From assembly GCA_014804365.1 (NCBI GenBank), contig JAAUZX010000062.1:1-53776 (forward strand): a stretch of DNA of 53,776 bases. The letters run 5' to 3'. A model generated the notes under the pieces. That model had not been told where the DNA came from. It did not search any database and saw nothing but the letters and a program-made list of their open reading frames with translations. The translations under genes and the position numbers were made by a program. Position 1 is the stretch's first letter; every line of letters begins with the position of its first letter. The stretch is from Lachnospiraceae bacterium (GTDB lineage: Bacteria; Bacillota; Clostridia; Lachnospirales; Lachnospiraceae). Of this stretch, positions 35,086-44,192 are shown in pieces.

Positions 35086-35826
35086 TCAATTATCTTTACT
35101 CATCTCCTTTTTCAGTCTGCGCATAATTTTCTTTTCCAGCCGCGAAATATAGGATTGTGAAATTCCTAACAATTCGGCAACTTCCTTCTGTGTCAGCTCT
35201 TTACCGTCCACACTTCCCAGTCCAAACCGCAGTCTGATGATTGTCTGTTCCCTCTCTGTCAGCTTCGCGATTGCCTTGACTAACAGCTTTCGCTCCACCT
35301 CATTCTCCAGGTCCTTATAGATCACATCCTCGTCCGTTCCCAGAATATCTGACAGCAGAAGCTCATTTCCGTCCCAATCCACATTGAGCGGTTCGTCAAT
35401 CGACACTTCCATCTTATGCTTGCTGTTCCTTCTCAGGTACATTAATATTTCATTCTCAATACAGCGCGATGCATAGGTCGCCAGCTTAATATTTTTCTCG
35501 GGGTTAAACGTATTGATCGATTTGATCAGCCCGATGGTTCCGATGGATATCAGATCCTCCACGCCCACACCCGTATTGTCAAATTTCTTGGCGATGTACA
35601 CCACCAGTCTCAGATTATGTTCTATCAGAATCGCCTTGGCCTCATCCTCATATTCCGTACCAAGATCGTTTATGATCGCGTTCTCCCTGTCGCTCTCAAG
35701 GGGCGGCGGCAGCACTTCTGTTCCGCCTATGTAATGAATGTCTCCCTGCTTCGTCATAAGGAACCTCGAATCCTTATGTATCATCTTAAATTGAACTTTG
35801 CCGGGAATTGCCACTTTAAAAACCAT
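35086..35826 (-). CDS. sigE: Sporulation sigma factor SigE precursor
   Basis: Sigma-E controls early mother-cell transcription. The 246-aa protein carries the pro-sequence end and cleavage region [14 protein letters not shown], then sigma region 2 with [33 protein letters not shown] and [20 protein letters not shown], and region 4 with [19 protein letters not shown]. It is immediately downstream of spoIIGA, the gene for its processing protease, 11 bp apart. Confidence 0.96.
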   Translation of the reverse strand: MVFKVAIPGKVQFKMIHKDSRFLMTKQGDIHYIGGTEVLPPPLESDRENAIINDLGTEYEDEAKAILIEHNLRLVVYIAKKFDNTGVGVEDLISIGTIGLIKSINTFNPEKNIKLATYASRCIENEILMYLRRNSKHKMEVSIDEPLNVDWDGNELLLSDILGTDEDVIYKDLENEVERKLLVKAIAKLTEREQTIIRLRFGLGSVDGKELTQKEVAELLGISQSYISRLEKKIMRRLKKEMSKDN

Positions 35827-35837
35827 TTTCCTTCCTC

Positions 35838-36650
35838 CTAGTCTTCTAATAGACGGGGGTGAAGTATCATCTGGTAGATACTTTCTTCCGGTATTCCCGT
35901 ATTACAAACCGCTACAATAACATGTTCTTTTCTGATATGGCGTTCCTCATCTTCTATCAGGATCTCCGACAGTTCATAAGCATTCAGAACTCCTCTTTCT
36001 CTGCCAATACTCATAAACAGAACCGCATGATACTTCTCCGGCCTGAAACAGGATGCAATCTGCCCTGCCAGTTTCTCACTGATCACACATACCGGTTCTC
36101 CGGACACCGGGTCCGTCAGATGATTGCCCGTGTCAAGAAGTGCGCTGACCGTGATATCCCGGCCTGATTCCGGCACGCGGATCACTACCCTTTTCAGACT
36201 GTTCTCCTTTTTTCGCCTTAAGAATGCGACTACTTTTAACAGGATAAGATATGACAGATAGCCTGTAATAAGTGTAACCGCAAGGCTCATATTTCCTTTT
36301 AGAACCGTTCTCAAACGATTCAGAATCCATATCATGGTACTGCCTAAAAAAAAACCACAGCCCGCCATCACAAAGCTAGCGTGAATTAACTTTCTCTTAT
36401 GACAGATTTTAAAAGTGACACATAGCATACATATACTGACAGGGACCGCACTCATAAGTATCCGGATTCCCACCGTACCAAGCGGCACCGATATCGCCCC
36501 GCAGACCATCAATGCTCCGAGCGCCGCTCCCATCAGGATTCGTCCGTGCGTGGCAGTACACTTAAGAATCCGTCCGGCAAGAGATAACAAATACAGATTG
36601 CTCGTCATCTGCAGGATAAACACACTGTCAATATATAATTTGTAATACAC
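35838..36650 (-). CDS. spoIIGA: Sigma-E processing peptidase SpoIIGA
   Basis: SpoIIGA is a membrane aspartic protease that cuts pro-sigma-E after forespore signalling. The chosen start is GTG at 36650, with GGAGG six bases upstream, so the protein begins [15 protein letters not shown] as in the family and is 270 aa. About five membrane segments are followed by the catalytic motif [13 protein letters not shown] (Asp in DTG). It is followed by sigE, as in other spore formers. Confidence 0.93.
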   Translation of the reverse strand: MYYKLYIDSVFILQMTSNLYLLSLAGRILKCTATHGRILMGAALGALMVCGAISVPLGTVGIRILMSAVPVSICMLCVTFKICHKRKLIHASFVMAGCGFFLGSTMIWILNRLRTVLKGNMSLAVTLITGYLSYLILLKVVAFLRRKKENSLKRVVIRVPESGRDITVSALLDTGNHLTDPVSGEPVCVISEKLAGQIASCFRPEKYHAVLFMSIGRERGVLNAYELSEILIEDEERHIRKEHVIVAVCNTGIPEESIYQMILHPRLLED

Positions 36651-36672
36651 ATCCCACCTCCGTATTTCTGCT

Positions 36673-36707
36673 TTATTATAAAAAATGTCACGAGAATATT
36701 CTGTCAT
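36673..36707 (-). promoter_or_regulatory. Candidate spoIIGA promoter with TGACA boxes
   Basis: On the minus strand, TATAAT is preceded by two TGACA sequences (near 36707 and 36692) around the palindrome AGAATATTCT. The far TGACAG lies about 20 bp before TATAAT. The spoIIG promoter of Bacillus is also a sigma-A promoter with an unusually long spacer and Spo0A sites. Classical 0A boxes (TGTCGAA) are not present. Confidence 0.3.
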
Positions 36708-36747
36708 AATCGGGGAGCATTTCCACTATTTTTGCAGACAGATAGCA

Positions 36748-36783
36748 ACAAAAAACCACAGGATATTCTATCTATCCTGTGGT
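36748..36783 (-). terminator. Terminator after ftsZ
   Basis: ACCACAGGATA (36755-36765) pairs with TATCCTGTGGT (36773-36783). The minus strand continues TTTTTTG. It separates the dcw cluster from spoIIGA. Confidence 0.9.
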
Positions 36784-36810
36784 CATTAAATCAACTTTAG
36801 ATCTGTTATA

Positions 36811-38022
36811 CTATTTACTTCTTAAGAAATCCGGAATCTTTAAGGACTTCTCCTCGACAGAACTCTTGATATCTGCGGTCTTACCTATGCCGCCGATGGT
36901 CTTAAGCTGCGCCGCTCCGGCTTGTCCTGCCACGCCGCCTGCCTGTTTCGCGCCGCCGGCAGCGAAGTTACCCAGTCCTGCGCCGGGCATCGTCCCAACA
37001 GTCTGCTTGCCCTGCAGCGATGTAGGCGTTATGTAGCCGGACTTGAATCCGAGTCCGCTCATCTGCCTTGCCTTCTCTTCGATTCCCGTAGCAATAATCG
37101 TGATATTGCATGTATCGTTCATATTGGCATCGTACATGGCACCGAAAATAATATTGACATCGTCACCCGTAAGCTCCTGCACATAACTTGCCGCATCATT
37201 GGCATCCGCCAGCGAAATATCTCCGGACACATTAATAATTACATGCGTTGCACCGGAAATAGTAGTCTCCAGAAGCGGACTCTCCACTGCCATTTTAACT
37301 GCTTCGCTCGCCTTGTCATCGCCCTTGCCCGTACCGATTCCGATATGCGCAATACCCTTGTCCTTCATAACCGTCTGCACATCTGCAAAGTCAAGGTTGA
37401 TTACGGAAGGTACGTTAATCAGATCCGTGATGCCCTGTACCGCTTGCTGCAACACTTCGTCCGCCTTCTTCAGTGCATCCGGCATGGTTGTCCTTCTGTC
37501 AACGATTTCTAATAATTTATCATTCGGTATCACGATTAATGTGTCTACATTATCCTTAATCTTATCAATGCCCGCCAAGGCATTGGTCATACGCGCCTTC
37601 GCCTCAAAACGGAAGGGTTTGGTCACTACGCCTACCGTCAGGATGCCCATGTCCTTGGCAAGCTTGGCCACCACAGGTGCCGCACCTGTACCGGTTCCGC
37701 CGCCCATACCGCAGGTAACGAACACCATATCCGCACCCTTAAGCGCCGCCGCCACCTCGTCAGAGCTCTCCTCCGCCGCTTTCTCACCGATCTCCGGCTT
37801 GGCTCCCGCTCCTAAACCTTTCGTCAGTTTCTCGCCGATCTGTAACAGTGTAGGCGCCTTGCACAACTGTAATGCCTGTTTATCCGTATTGATTCCGATA
37901 AACTCTACACCGTCTATTTCTTCGTCTATCATTCTATTTACAGCATTATTGCCTGCGCCCCCGACACCGACTACGATGATCTTAGCAGCAGACTCAGCAT
38001 CATTCGACTTAATCTCAAGCAA
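36811..38022 (-). CDS. ftsZ: Cell division protein FtsZ
   Basis: FtsZ is the tubulin-like GTPase that forms the division ring. The start is TTG at 38022, because AAGGAGG lies seven bases before it and the resulting protein begins [15 protein letters not shown]; the longer frame has no site. The 403-aa protein has [28 protein letters not shown] (tubulin signature) and [19 protein letters not shown]. The C-terminal tail is glycine/alanine-rich and ends in IPDFLRSK, the usual partner-binding tail. It is the last gene of the dcw cluster. Confidence 0.97.
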   Translation of the reverse strand: MLEIKSNDAESAAKIIVVGVGGAGNNAVNRMIDEEIDGVEFIGINTDKQALQLCKAPTLLQIGEKLTKGLGAGAKPEIGEKAAEESSDEVAAALKGADMVFVTCGMGGGTGTGAAPVVAKLAKDMGILTVGVVTKPFRFEAKARMTNALAGIDKIKDNVDTLIVIPNDKLLEIVDRRTTMPDALKKADEVLQQAVQGITDLINVPSVINLDFADVQTVMKDKGIAHIGIGTGKGDDKASEAVKMAVESPLLETTISGATHVIINVSGDISLADANDAASYVQELTGDDVNIIFGAMYDANMNDTCNITIIATGIEEKARQMSGLGFKSGYITPTSLQGKQTVGTMPGAGLGNFAAGGAKQAGGVAGQAGAAQLKTIGGIGKTADIKSSVEEKSLKIPDFLRSK

Positions 38023-38126
38023 GGTGATTCCTCCTTCTGTTTCCCCATAAACTCTCATAGATTATCATATAATTATTTTCCGAAATTCGCAACCCATTTT
38101 TTTTGCTTTTTTATGAAAACCCCTGC

Positions 38127-38969
38127 TTAATCCTGCTCGAAAGTATACGATTTCGTATCTTCACTGTATTCACGCATGTTCAACGTGCCCTCTTTTCCGA
38201 GCAAATCAGGAAGAATATATTGCAGTTTCATGATCTTCTCATCAATATACCGATCGTCTCCCAGCGCGACCTTCGCCTCGCCGAACATCAGCGTGACCTG
38301 ATACGACGGGTCAAAATAAATTCTGTCTGCGGACATAGAATATCTTTCCAACTGCTGTGTGATATTCAGTATTTCATCAAACACATCCGTTTTCTCCACC
38401 GGCAGCGGTTCATGCAGGATCACATGATCAAATGACAGACCTGTCACCTGAGGAATACCCTCCGTCTCCTCCGTAGAAGTCTCCACCACGATTCCGTCTT
38501 TATCAAAGTACACATAGCGTCCCAGATAGGATACATATCCCGCCAGCGCTTTCTCATATACAATAATGCGGATTGTGTCTTTGGCTTCGATCTCCACATC
38601 CATCGTCTGGATAAAAGGGATATCCTCCATACCCTTATCCTTATATTTCATGGAAAGAAACAGCGAATTATTGCCGAGCCCGCCGCCCATCACCATCTCT
38701 ATAATCTCTTCGTTGGTATAATGGACGTTCCCTTCCACATACACTGTAGTGACCGTATAATTTTGAATAATATATACATATCCCCCGACCAGCACAAATA
38801 GCAGAAGAAGCAGCGTAACGGACAGAATCACCATCCTTTTACTCTTGCTAAAGCGCAGTTTTTCTTTCCGTCCGCCTTTCCTCTTCTCCGTCTCTAAATC
38901 GTTGTTTTTGACAAGCCGCAGATTGGGATTGCTCTTCTTTACTTTTCTAACCGTTTTCTTATTCGCCAT
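38127..38969 (-). CDS. divIB: Cell division protein DivIB/FtsQ
   Basis: DivIB/FtsQ is a membrane protein of the divisome that forms a complex with FtsL and DivIC. The 280-aa protein from the ATG at 38969 has a basic cytoplasmic start, one membrane segment (MVILSVTLLLLLFVLVGGYV), a POTRA domain starting TTVYVEGNVHYTNEEIIEMV and the FtsQ domain with VYEKALAGYVSYLGRYVYFD. It lies between murA and ftsZ, as in many Firmicutes. A TTG two codons upstream is not preferred. Confidence 0.88.
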   Translation of the reverse strand: MANKKTVRKVKKSNPNLRLVKNNDLETEKRKGGRKEKLRFSKSKRMVILSVTLLLLLFVLVGGYVYIIQNYTVTTVYVEGNVHYTNEEIIEMVMGGGLGNNSLFLSMKYKDKGMEDIPFIQTMDVEIEAKDTIRIIVYEKALAGYVSYLGRYVYFDKDGIVVETSTEETEGIPQVTGLSFDHVILHEPLPVEKTDVFDEILNITQQLERYSMSADRIYFDPSYQVTLMFGEAKVALGDDRYIDEKIMKLQYILPDLLGKEGTLNMREYSEDTKSYTFEQD

Positions 38970-38999
38970 CCGCAAACCTCATGTCATTTATACACCGCG

Positions 39000-40250
39000 C
39001 TAAGCCAGTTCTATATCCGCCCCTAAATCCCGCAGGCTGAGTACGATATCCTCGTATCCTCTGTCGATATAATGTCGGTTTGTCACGATACAGGTACCTT
39101 CCGCCGCCAAAGCCGCCACCACAAGCGCCGCACCGCCTCGCAGTTCCTCCGCCTGTACAATGGCTCCGTGGAGCCTGCTGTTTCCGTCGATATAAGCCGT
39201 GCTGCCCTGTACGGTAATGCCGGCTCCCATTTTACGCAGCTCCGGCACTATACGAAAGCGATTCTCAAACACGGTCTCCTCTATGCGCCCATCATGCCCT
39301 GACATGGCCATGACCACCATAAAAGGAGACTGCATATCCGTGGGAAATGCCGGATAACATCCCGTTGTTATACTGTGGCATGTACTCTCATGCTCCCTTC
39401 CGGTCACCATAATCCCCTCCGGATCATATTCAATTGCCGCTCCCATCAAGGCAGCCGTCTCCAGCACACTTTCCATATGATGCACCGGTGCATCTCTTAA
39501 GAAAACACGTCCTCCGGTACACATGCACGCACATAGATACGTTCCCGCCACGATGCGGTCCGCCGGAATACGGTATCTGACCGGATTAAGTTTCTCCACC
39601 CCGTGAATAACCAGCCGATCCGTTCCGCTTCCTTCAATCCGTGCACCGGCGCCGGTCAGGAATTCACAAAGCGCCTGTATCTCCGGTTCTCTCGCTGCCG
39701 GCTCGATGACTGTCTCTCCTTGTGCCAATACTGCCGCCAGAATCAAATTCTCCGTCACGCCGACACTGACAAAAGGCATCTGCAGCACGGTGCCCTTAAG
39801 CCTTGCCGCCTCCGCACAAAACCCTGTCCCGGTCTCCTCTATCACAACCCCCATCTTACGAAGCATTCGAAGGTGCAGATCGATAGGTCTTGCGCCGATC
39901 ACGCAGCCACCGGGATTTTCCATACAGACATATCCCGTTCTGGCAAGCAGCGCACCTAACAGCATGATGGAAGAACGCATCACACCCACGGAATCCGAAG
40001 GCATGTCACACTCTGACAGGCTCTCGGTATTCACCCGCACAAGCGCCCCTTCCCGCTCCACCTTACACCCCAGACTCGTAAGCAGCCGCTGCATATGATA
40101 GACATCGGAGATGTCCGGACAATTCTCTATCTCACAAGTTCCGCTTATCAGAAGTGTCGCCGCAAGAATCGGCAGCGACGCATTTTTTGACCCTTGTATC
40201 GTGGTCTGACCACTCAGACGTTTACCCCCATAGATACGAATAGCGTCCAT
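39000..40250 (-). CDS. murA: UDP-N-acetylglucosamine 1-carboxyvinyltransferase
   Basis: MurA makes the first committed step of peptidoglycan synthesis, from UDP-GlcNAc and phosphoenolpyruvate. The 416-aa protein has the GSKNASLPILAAT lysine-asparagine pair and the catalytic cysteine in NPGGCVIGARPIDLHL, so it should be sensitive to fosfomycin. The FPTDMQSPFMVVMAMS and ENRFRIVPELRKMGA motifs follow. The cysteine is intact. It lies between ftsW and divIB. Confidence 0.95.
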   Translation of the reverse strand: MDAIRIYGGKRLSGQTTIQGSKNASLPILAATLLISGTCEIENCPDISDVYHMQRLLTSLGCKVEREGALVRVNTESLSECDMPSDSVGVMRSSIMLLGALLARTGYVCMENPGGCVIGARPIDLHLRMLRKMGVVIEETGTGFCAEAARLKGTVLQMPFVSVGVTENLILAAVLAQGETVIEPAAREPEIQALCEFLTGAGARIEGSGTDRLVIHGVEKLNPVRYRIPADRIVAGTYLCACMCTGGRVFLRDAPVHHMESVLETAALMGAAIEYDPEGIMVTGREHESTCHSITTGCYPAFPTDMQSPFMVVMAMSGHDGRIEETVFENRFRIVPELRKMGAGITVQGSTAYIDGNSRLHGAIVQAEELRGGAALVVAALAAEGTCIVTNRHYIDRGYEDIVLSLRDLGADIELA

Positions 40251-40322
40251 ATTCCTTTACCTCGAATCTAAAATATGACCTATTCTATCTATATGGTTTT
40301 AAAGATAAAAGTTATCTTGTCC

Positions 40323-41489
40323 CTACAAATCTTTAAGCCTTATGCCCCTTGCCACGCTTAGGACAAGTCCGATCTCTATGAGTAAGAACATCACAGACGA
40401 ACCACCGTAACTGATAAAGGGAAGTGATATTCCGGTGTTGGGAATGGTATTGGTCACAACCGCGATATTTAAGATCACCTGAATAGCGATATGTCCCAAT
40501 ACACCCACCACAAGCAGCGCTCCAAACAGATCCGGCGCATTGTTTGCGATCACCATAAACCGCCAGATTAACATGACAAACATGATAATCACGGCAAACC
40601 CACCAAACAGACCCAGCTCCTCGCAGATAATGGAGAAGATCATATCGTTCTGTGCCTCCGGCAGGAAACCTAATTTCTGCATACTAGCACCCAGCCCTTT
40701 GCCCAACACGCCGCCAGAACCGATAGCGTATAACGCCTGTATGGTCTGAAACCCCTTTCCGCTGGCATAAGCCTCCGGATCAAGCCATGCCAGAATACGC
40801 GCACCGCGGAAATCCAGACTGTCGGCCTGAGATGCCGCCATTTGTACAATAGCAAAAACGACTGCCGCCGCACCCGCTGCCGCCGCGAGCCCCAGAAGTA
40901 TGAACCGTTTGTAATCCGGACAGGAAACAAACAGCATAAGCACTGCAATCCCCACGACGATAATCGCCGAACTCATATTCTGCGTAATTTTCCACAACAT
41001 GAGCGCAATCGGCATAGGAACAAGCAAAACCATCCAGAACCCCTTACGATATCGTATCTGTTTTCCCATGGTACAGATCATACTGGCAAGAAACAATATC
41101 ATGCACAGCTTCGCGACCTCCGCAGGCTGTAGGGAGATCGGTCCTATGTACAGCCATCTCTTGGCTCCGTGGGATTCATGCCCGAACGGAATAATTAACA
41201 GAATCAGCACCACCGATACAAGATAACCGATCACCGCAAAACGCTCCCAGAAATGATACGGGATATTCGCCACCACCAGCATAGCGATCAGCCCCAGTAT
41301 TGTAGCAAACATCTGCTTCTTCAAATAGTATGCCGCGTCATTGTAATCCAGATTGGCCTCATAGGAACTGGTAGAATATACCATGACCAGCCCGAATCCC
41401 AGTAGGAACAGTACGATGAACAACAGACTGTAATCCATAAAATTTTCACTATTCGATTGTCTTCTTCTGGAAGAGTTTCTCTGTGCCAC
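40323..41489 (-). CDS. ftsW: SEDS family glycosyltransferase FtsW/SpoVE
   Basis: FtsW/SpoVE proteins polymerise lipid II into glycan strands with a partner penicillin-binding protein. The 388-aa protein has about ten membrane segments and the SEDS motifs LQPAEVAKL and SLPFISYGGSSVM. Start is GTG directly after the murD stop. In spore formers this locus is often SpoVE, used in cortex synthesis, so the name is not certain. Confidence 0.93.
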   Translation of the reverse strand: MAQRNSSRRRQSNSENFMDYSLLFIVLFLLGFGLVMVYSTSSYEANLDYNDAAYYLKKQMFATILGLIAMLVVANIPYHFWERFAVIGYLVSVVLILLIIPFGHESHGAKRWLYIGPISLQPAEVAKLCMILFLASMICTMGKQIRYRKGFWMVLLVPMPIALMLWKITQNMSSAIIVVGIAVLMLFVSCPDYKRFILLGLAAAAGAAAVVFAIVQMAASQADSLDFRGARILAWLDPEAYASGKGFQTIQALYAIGSGGVLGKGLGASMQKLGFLPEAQNDMIFSIICEELGLFGGFAVIIMFVMLIWRFMVIANNAPDLFGALLVVGVLGHIAIQVILNIAVVTNTIPNTGISLPFISYGGSSVMFLLIEIGLVLSVARGIRLKDL

Positions 41490-42878
41490 CTATTCCGTAT
41501 CCTCCAATCGATTTACAAGTTCCTTAAATAATTTCCCTCTGACTTCATAATTCGGAAACATTCCCCAGCTTGCACACGCAGGTGACAATAACACTGCGTC
41601 CCCGCTCTGCGCCTGCCTGACACAGATCTTGAATGCATCCTCAAAGGTGTCCGCCAGAATAATATTCTCTACGCCGTGCTTTCTCGCACACTCCGCAATC
41701 TTATCCCGCGTCTGCCCGATCAGCACCAGACACTTGACCTTGTGATCAAAAGCCTCGATCCACTCATCATAGTCGCTTTGTTTATCATAACCGCCGCCGA
41801 TCAGCACCGTCGGCCTGCTCATTGCCCGAATTCCCTGAATTGCCGCATCCGGATTCGTGCCCTTGGAATCATTATAATATTCCACACCCCTTTTCGTTGC
41901 CACAAACTCTATCCGGTGTTCTACCGCCCGAAACTGTCTGACCACGGCCAGAATCTTTTCCATGGGCACACCCATCGCCTGGGTAATGGCGATCGCCGCC
42001 ATCACATTCTCCACGTTGCATATGCCTACCAGATTCATCTCGTGGATATCCATGAGACGCTCTACCTCACCGTCCTTCGCCCTGCATATGTCGTCCCCGT
42101 CCAGATAGTATCCTTCTTCCAGCTTTCTTGCCGAGGAGAACCATACCACACGCGCGGGACATCTGTCCCCGAAGTCTTTCGTGTATGAATTCTCATAGTT
42201 GAGAACACAGGTTTCCTCTTTCGTCTGGTTCACGGCAACGGCTTCCTTCGCCGCCGCATAATTCTCCATCGTATGGTGTCTGTTCAGATGATCCGGCGTG
42301 ATGTTGAGAATCGCTGAAACTTCCGGCCGGAACTTCTCGATCGTCTCAAGCTGAAAACTGCTGATCTCTGCCACCGTCACGGTATCCTCAGCAGAATCAA
42401 GAGCCGTCTGTGTATAAGGGTTGCCGATATTACCCACCACATCCACATCGTTACAGTACGCCGCCATGATCTCACCCACCAGCGTAGTCGTAGTCGTCTT
42501 GCCGTTCGTGCCCGTGATTCCGATGACCCGCCCATGCCCTATCCTGTAGGCCAGTTCTATCTCGCCCCAGACAGGCGTCCCCCTTGTACGAAATGCTTCC
42601 ACAAATGCTGTATCCGTAGGCACTCCCGGACTTAACACTACCAGACAAACCGCCTCGGCAATCTCTTCCGGAAGTTCACCAAGCACGATCTGCGCCTGCA
42701 CTCCCTGCGGAAACTTTGCCCTGATCTCCTCCTGTTGCAGCTTATCATTGGCATCAAAGAGAACCGTTTTCGCTCCCACATGACATAAAGCTTCTACCGC
42801 GCCGATTCCGCTGATCCCCGAACCGACCACCAACACCTCTTTCCCCTGCAATTCGCCAATACTCTGTATTTCTTTCAT
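41490..42878 (-). CDS. murD: UDP-N-acetylmuramoylalanine-D-glutamate ligase
   Basis: MurD adds D-Glu to UDP-MurNAc-L-Ala. The protein from the ATG at 42878 (GAGG 11 bases upstream) is about 462 aa. It has VVGSGISGIGAVEAL, the ATP loop ITGTNGKTTTTTLV, NITPDHLNRH and YNDSKGTNPDA in order. An upstream start at 42917 is possible. The stop is directly followed by the ftsW start, so translation is coupled. Confidence 0.95.
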   Translation of the reverse strand: MKEIQSIGELQGKEVLVVGSGISGIGAVEALCHVGAKTVLFDANDKLQQEEIRAKFPQGVQAQIVLGELPEEIAEAVCLVVLSPGVPTDTAFVEAFRTRGTPVWGEIELAYRIGHGRVIGITGTNGKTTTTTLVGEIMAAYCNDVDVVGNIGNPYTQTALDSAEDTVTVAEISSFQLETIEKFRPEVSAILNITPDHLNRHHTMENYAAAKEAVAVNQTKEETCVLNYENSYTKDFGDRCPARVVWFSSARKLEEGYYLDGDDICRAKDGEVERLMDIHEMNLVGICNVENVMAAIAITQAMGVPMEKILAVVRQFRAVEHRIEFVATKRGVEYYNDSKGTNPDAAIQGIRAMSRPTVLIGGGYDKQSDYDEWIEAFDHKVKCLVLIGQTRDKIAECARKHGVENIILADTFEDAFKICVRQAQSGDAVLLSPACASWGMFPNYEVRGKLFKELVNRLEDTE

Positions 42879-42930
42879 TTTACACATATCCTCTATATCT
42901 TCCATACTCTCTATCATCTATATATTTTTC

Positions 42931-42963
42931 GTAACTGTTCAGAGCCCCATTCTTCACAATTAC
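42931..42963. repeat. 33-bp dispersed palindrome, degenerate copy 3
   Basis: GTAACTGT (42931-42938) and ACAATTAC (42956-42963) match the copies at 29458 and 32053 with several changes. A half copy, GAACAGTTAC, follows at 42976-42985 in inverse direction. Confidence 0.6.
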
Positions 42964-43062
42964 GAAACACCTTTTGAACAGTTACTGTTGTTCTTTATAT
43001 ATGCCTTATAATCACTCCGGCTGTCACACTGCTGTACCGGTATGCAAATTATCCGGAATATA

Positions 43063-44019
43063 TCAGATTCCCATAAGTGCCACCAGACATAACAGCGCCG
43101 TCACAATGGAAAACACAGCCACCACCCTGGTCTCCGCCCAGCCGCAGAGTTCGAAGTGATGATGGATCGGCGCCATCTTGAAGATACGCTTGCCGCCGCT
43201 CATCTTGAAGTAAGTGACCTGTATGATCACGGACAACACTTCGATCATATAGATAAATCCAACAATCACAATAAAAAGAGGCATCTGCATCATATAAGCC
43301 GCAGCCGCCACAAAACCGCCCAGCGCAAGAGAGCCCGTGTCTCCCATAAAAACGCTGGCAGGGTATACATTAAATAGCAGAAAGCCGAGAAGCGCTCCAA
43401 CCACCGCACAGGTAACCGGTTCGATCCCGCTTTCGGTACCGATCGCCACCACACTGAAAAACGTCGCCACAAGCACTGTCACGGAACTTGCCAGACCATC
43501 CAGTCCGTCAGTAAAGTTCGTACCGTTAACCGTGCCGATTACGATAAAAAACAAAATCGGAATATTTGCCCACCCGAAATCCAAATATACACCGTCAAGA
43601 AAAGGCACCTTCATTTCGAGGGACACATCCGTATAATGCAGCAGATAGAAAGTAAAGACCCCCGTCACCACGATCTGCAGGCAGAATTTCTGCCATGCTC
43701 TAAGCCCCATGGAGCGCTTCAATACGACTTTAATGTAATCGTCCAGAAATCCGATCAGACCGAATCCCAGCGTAAGGAACAAAACCGGAATAATCTTCGG
43801 ATAATCTTTCACAAAGAAAATCGATGTAACCACCACACTGATCAGAATAAGAATCCCGCCCATAGTCGGTGTACCGTTCTTCTTCAAATGGCTCTCCGGT
43901 CCTTCTTCCCTGACCGTCTGCCCGACCTTAAGCCGACGCAGAAAAGGAATCACCACCGGCCCCATCACCACACTGATTGCAAAAGATATCATCACAGCCA
44001 TCAAAATCGTCGAATTCAT
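43063..44019 (-). CDS. mraY: Phospho-N-acetylmuramoyl-pentapeptide-transferase
   Basis: MraY transfers the MurNAc-pentapeptide to the lipid carrier to form lipid I. The 318-aa protein has about ten membrane segments, GTPTMGGI near residue 50, LGFGLIGFLDDYIKV (aspartate pair), NFTDGLDGLA, VFMGDTGSLALGG and MAPIHHHFELCGW (active-site histidine loop). It lies after spoVD and a repeat region; murE and murF, often before it, are absent. Confidence 0.96.
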   Translation of the reverse strand: MNSTILMAVMISFAISVVMGPVVIPFLRRLKVGQTVREEGPESHLKKNGTPTMGGILILISVVVTSIFFVKDYPKIIPVLFLTLGFGLIGFLDDYIKVVLKRSMGLRAWQKFCLQIVVTGVFTFYLLHYTDVSLEMKVPFLDGVYLDFGWANIPILFFIVIGTVNGTNFTDGLDGLASSVTVLVATFFSVVAIGTESGIEPVTCAVVGALLGFLLFNVYPASVFMGDTGSLALGGFVAAAAYMMQMPLFIVIVGFIYMIEVLSVIIQVTYFKMSGGKRIFKMAPIHHHFELCGWAETRVVAVFSIVTALLCLVALMGI

Positions 44020-44041
44020 AGTTCCTCCGTTATTACATTAA

Positions 44042-44068
44042 TGCCGAGAACAGCTCGCTGTTCTCGCA
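44042..44068. repeat. Hairpin flanking the palindromic repeat cluster
   Basis: CGAGAACAGC (44045-44054) and GCTGTTCTCG (44057-44066) are perfectly complementary. A GAGAA hairpin also follows the repeat copy at 9741, so the two loci share this layout. Confidence 0.55.
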
Positions 44069-44125
44069 GACATGACTTAGTTGCTCTTAGACTGCGTTCT
44101 TTGCAGTCTTAGTGCAACTTCATGC
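44068..44125 (-). repeat. Palindromic repeat family, unit 2 at this locus
   Basis: CATGA (44071-44075)/TCATG (44120-44124), AGTTGC/GCAACT and GACTGC/GCAGTC form a stepped hairpin. Its outer part matches the 67-nt element, while the inner stem differs by compensating changes. Confidence 0.6.
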
Positions 44126-44192
44126 AGACATAACTTAGTTATACTTAGGCATTGTCTTTTAATGCCATAGTATAACTTTATGTCTTATTATA
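44126..44192 (-). repeat. 67-nt palindromic element, copy 2
   Basis: AGACATAA (44126-44133) pairs with TTATGTCT (44178-44185), AGTTATACT with AGTATAACT, and GGCATT with AATGCC. The minus strand aligns closely to 9741-9807. The element overlaps the last codons and stop of spoVD. Confidence 0.7.
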
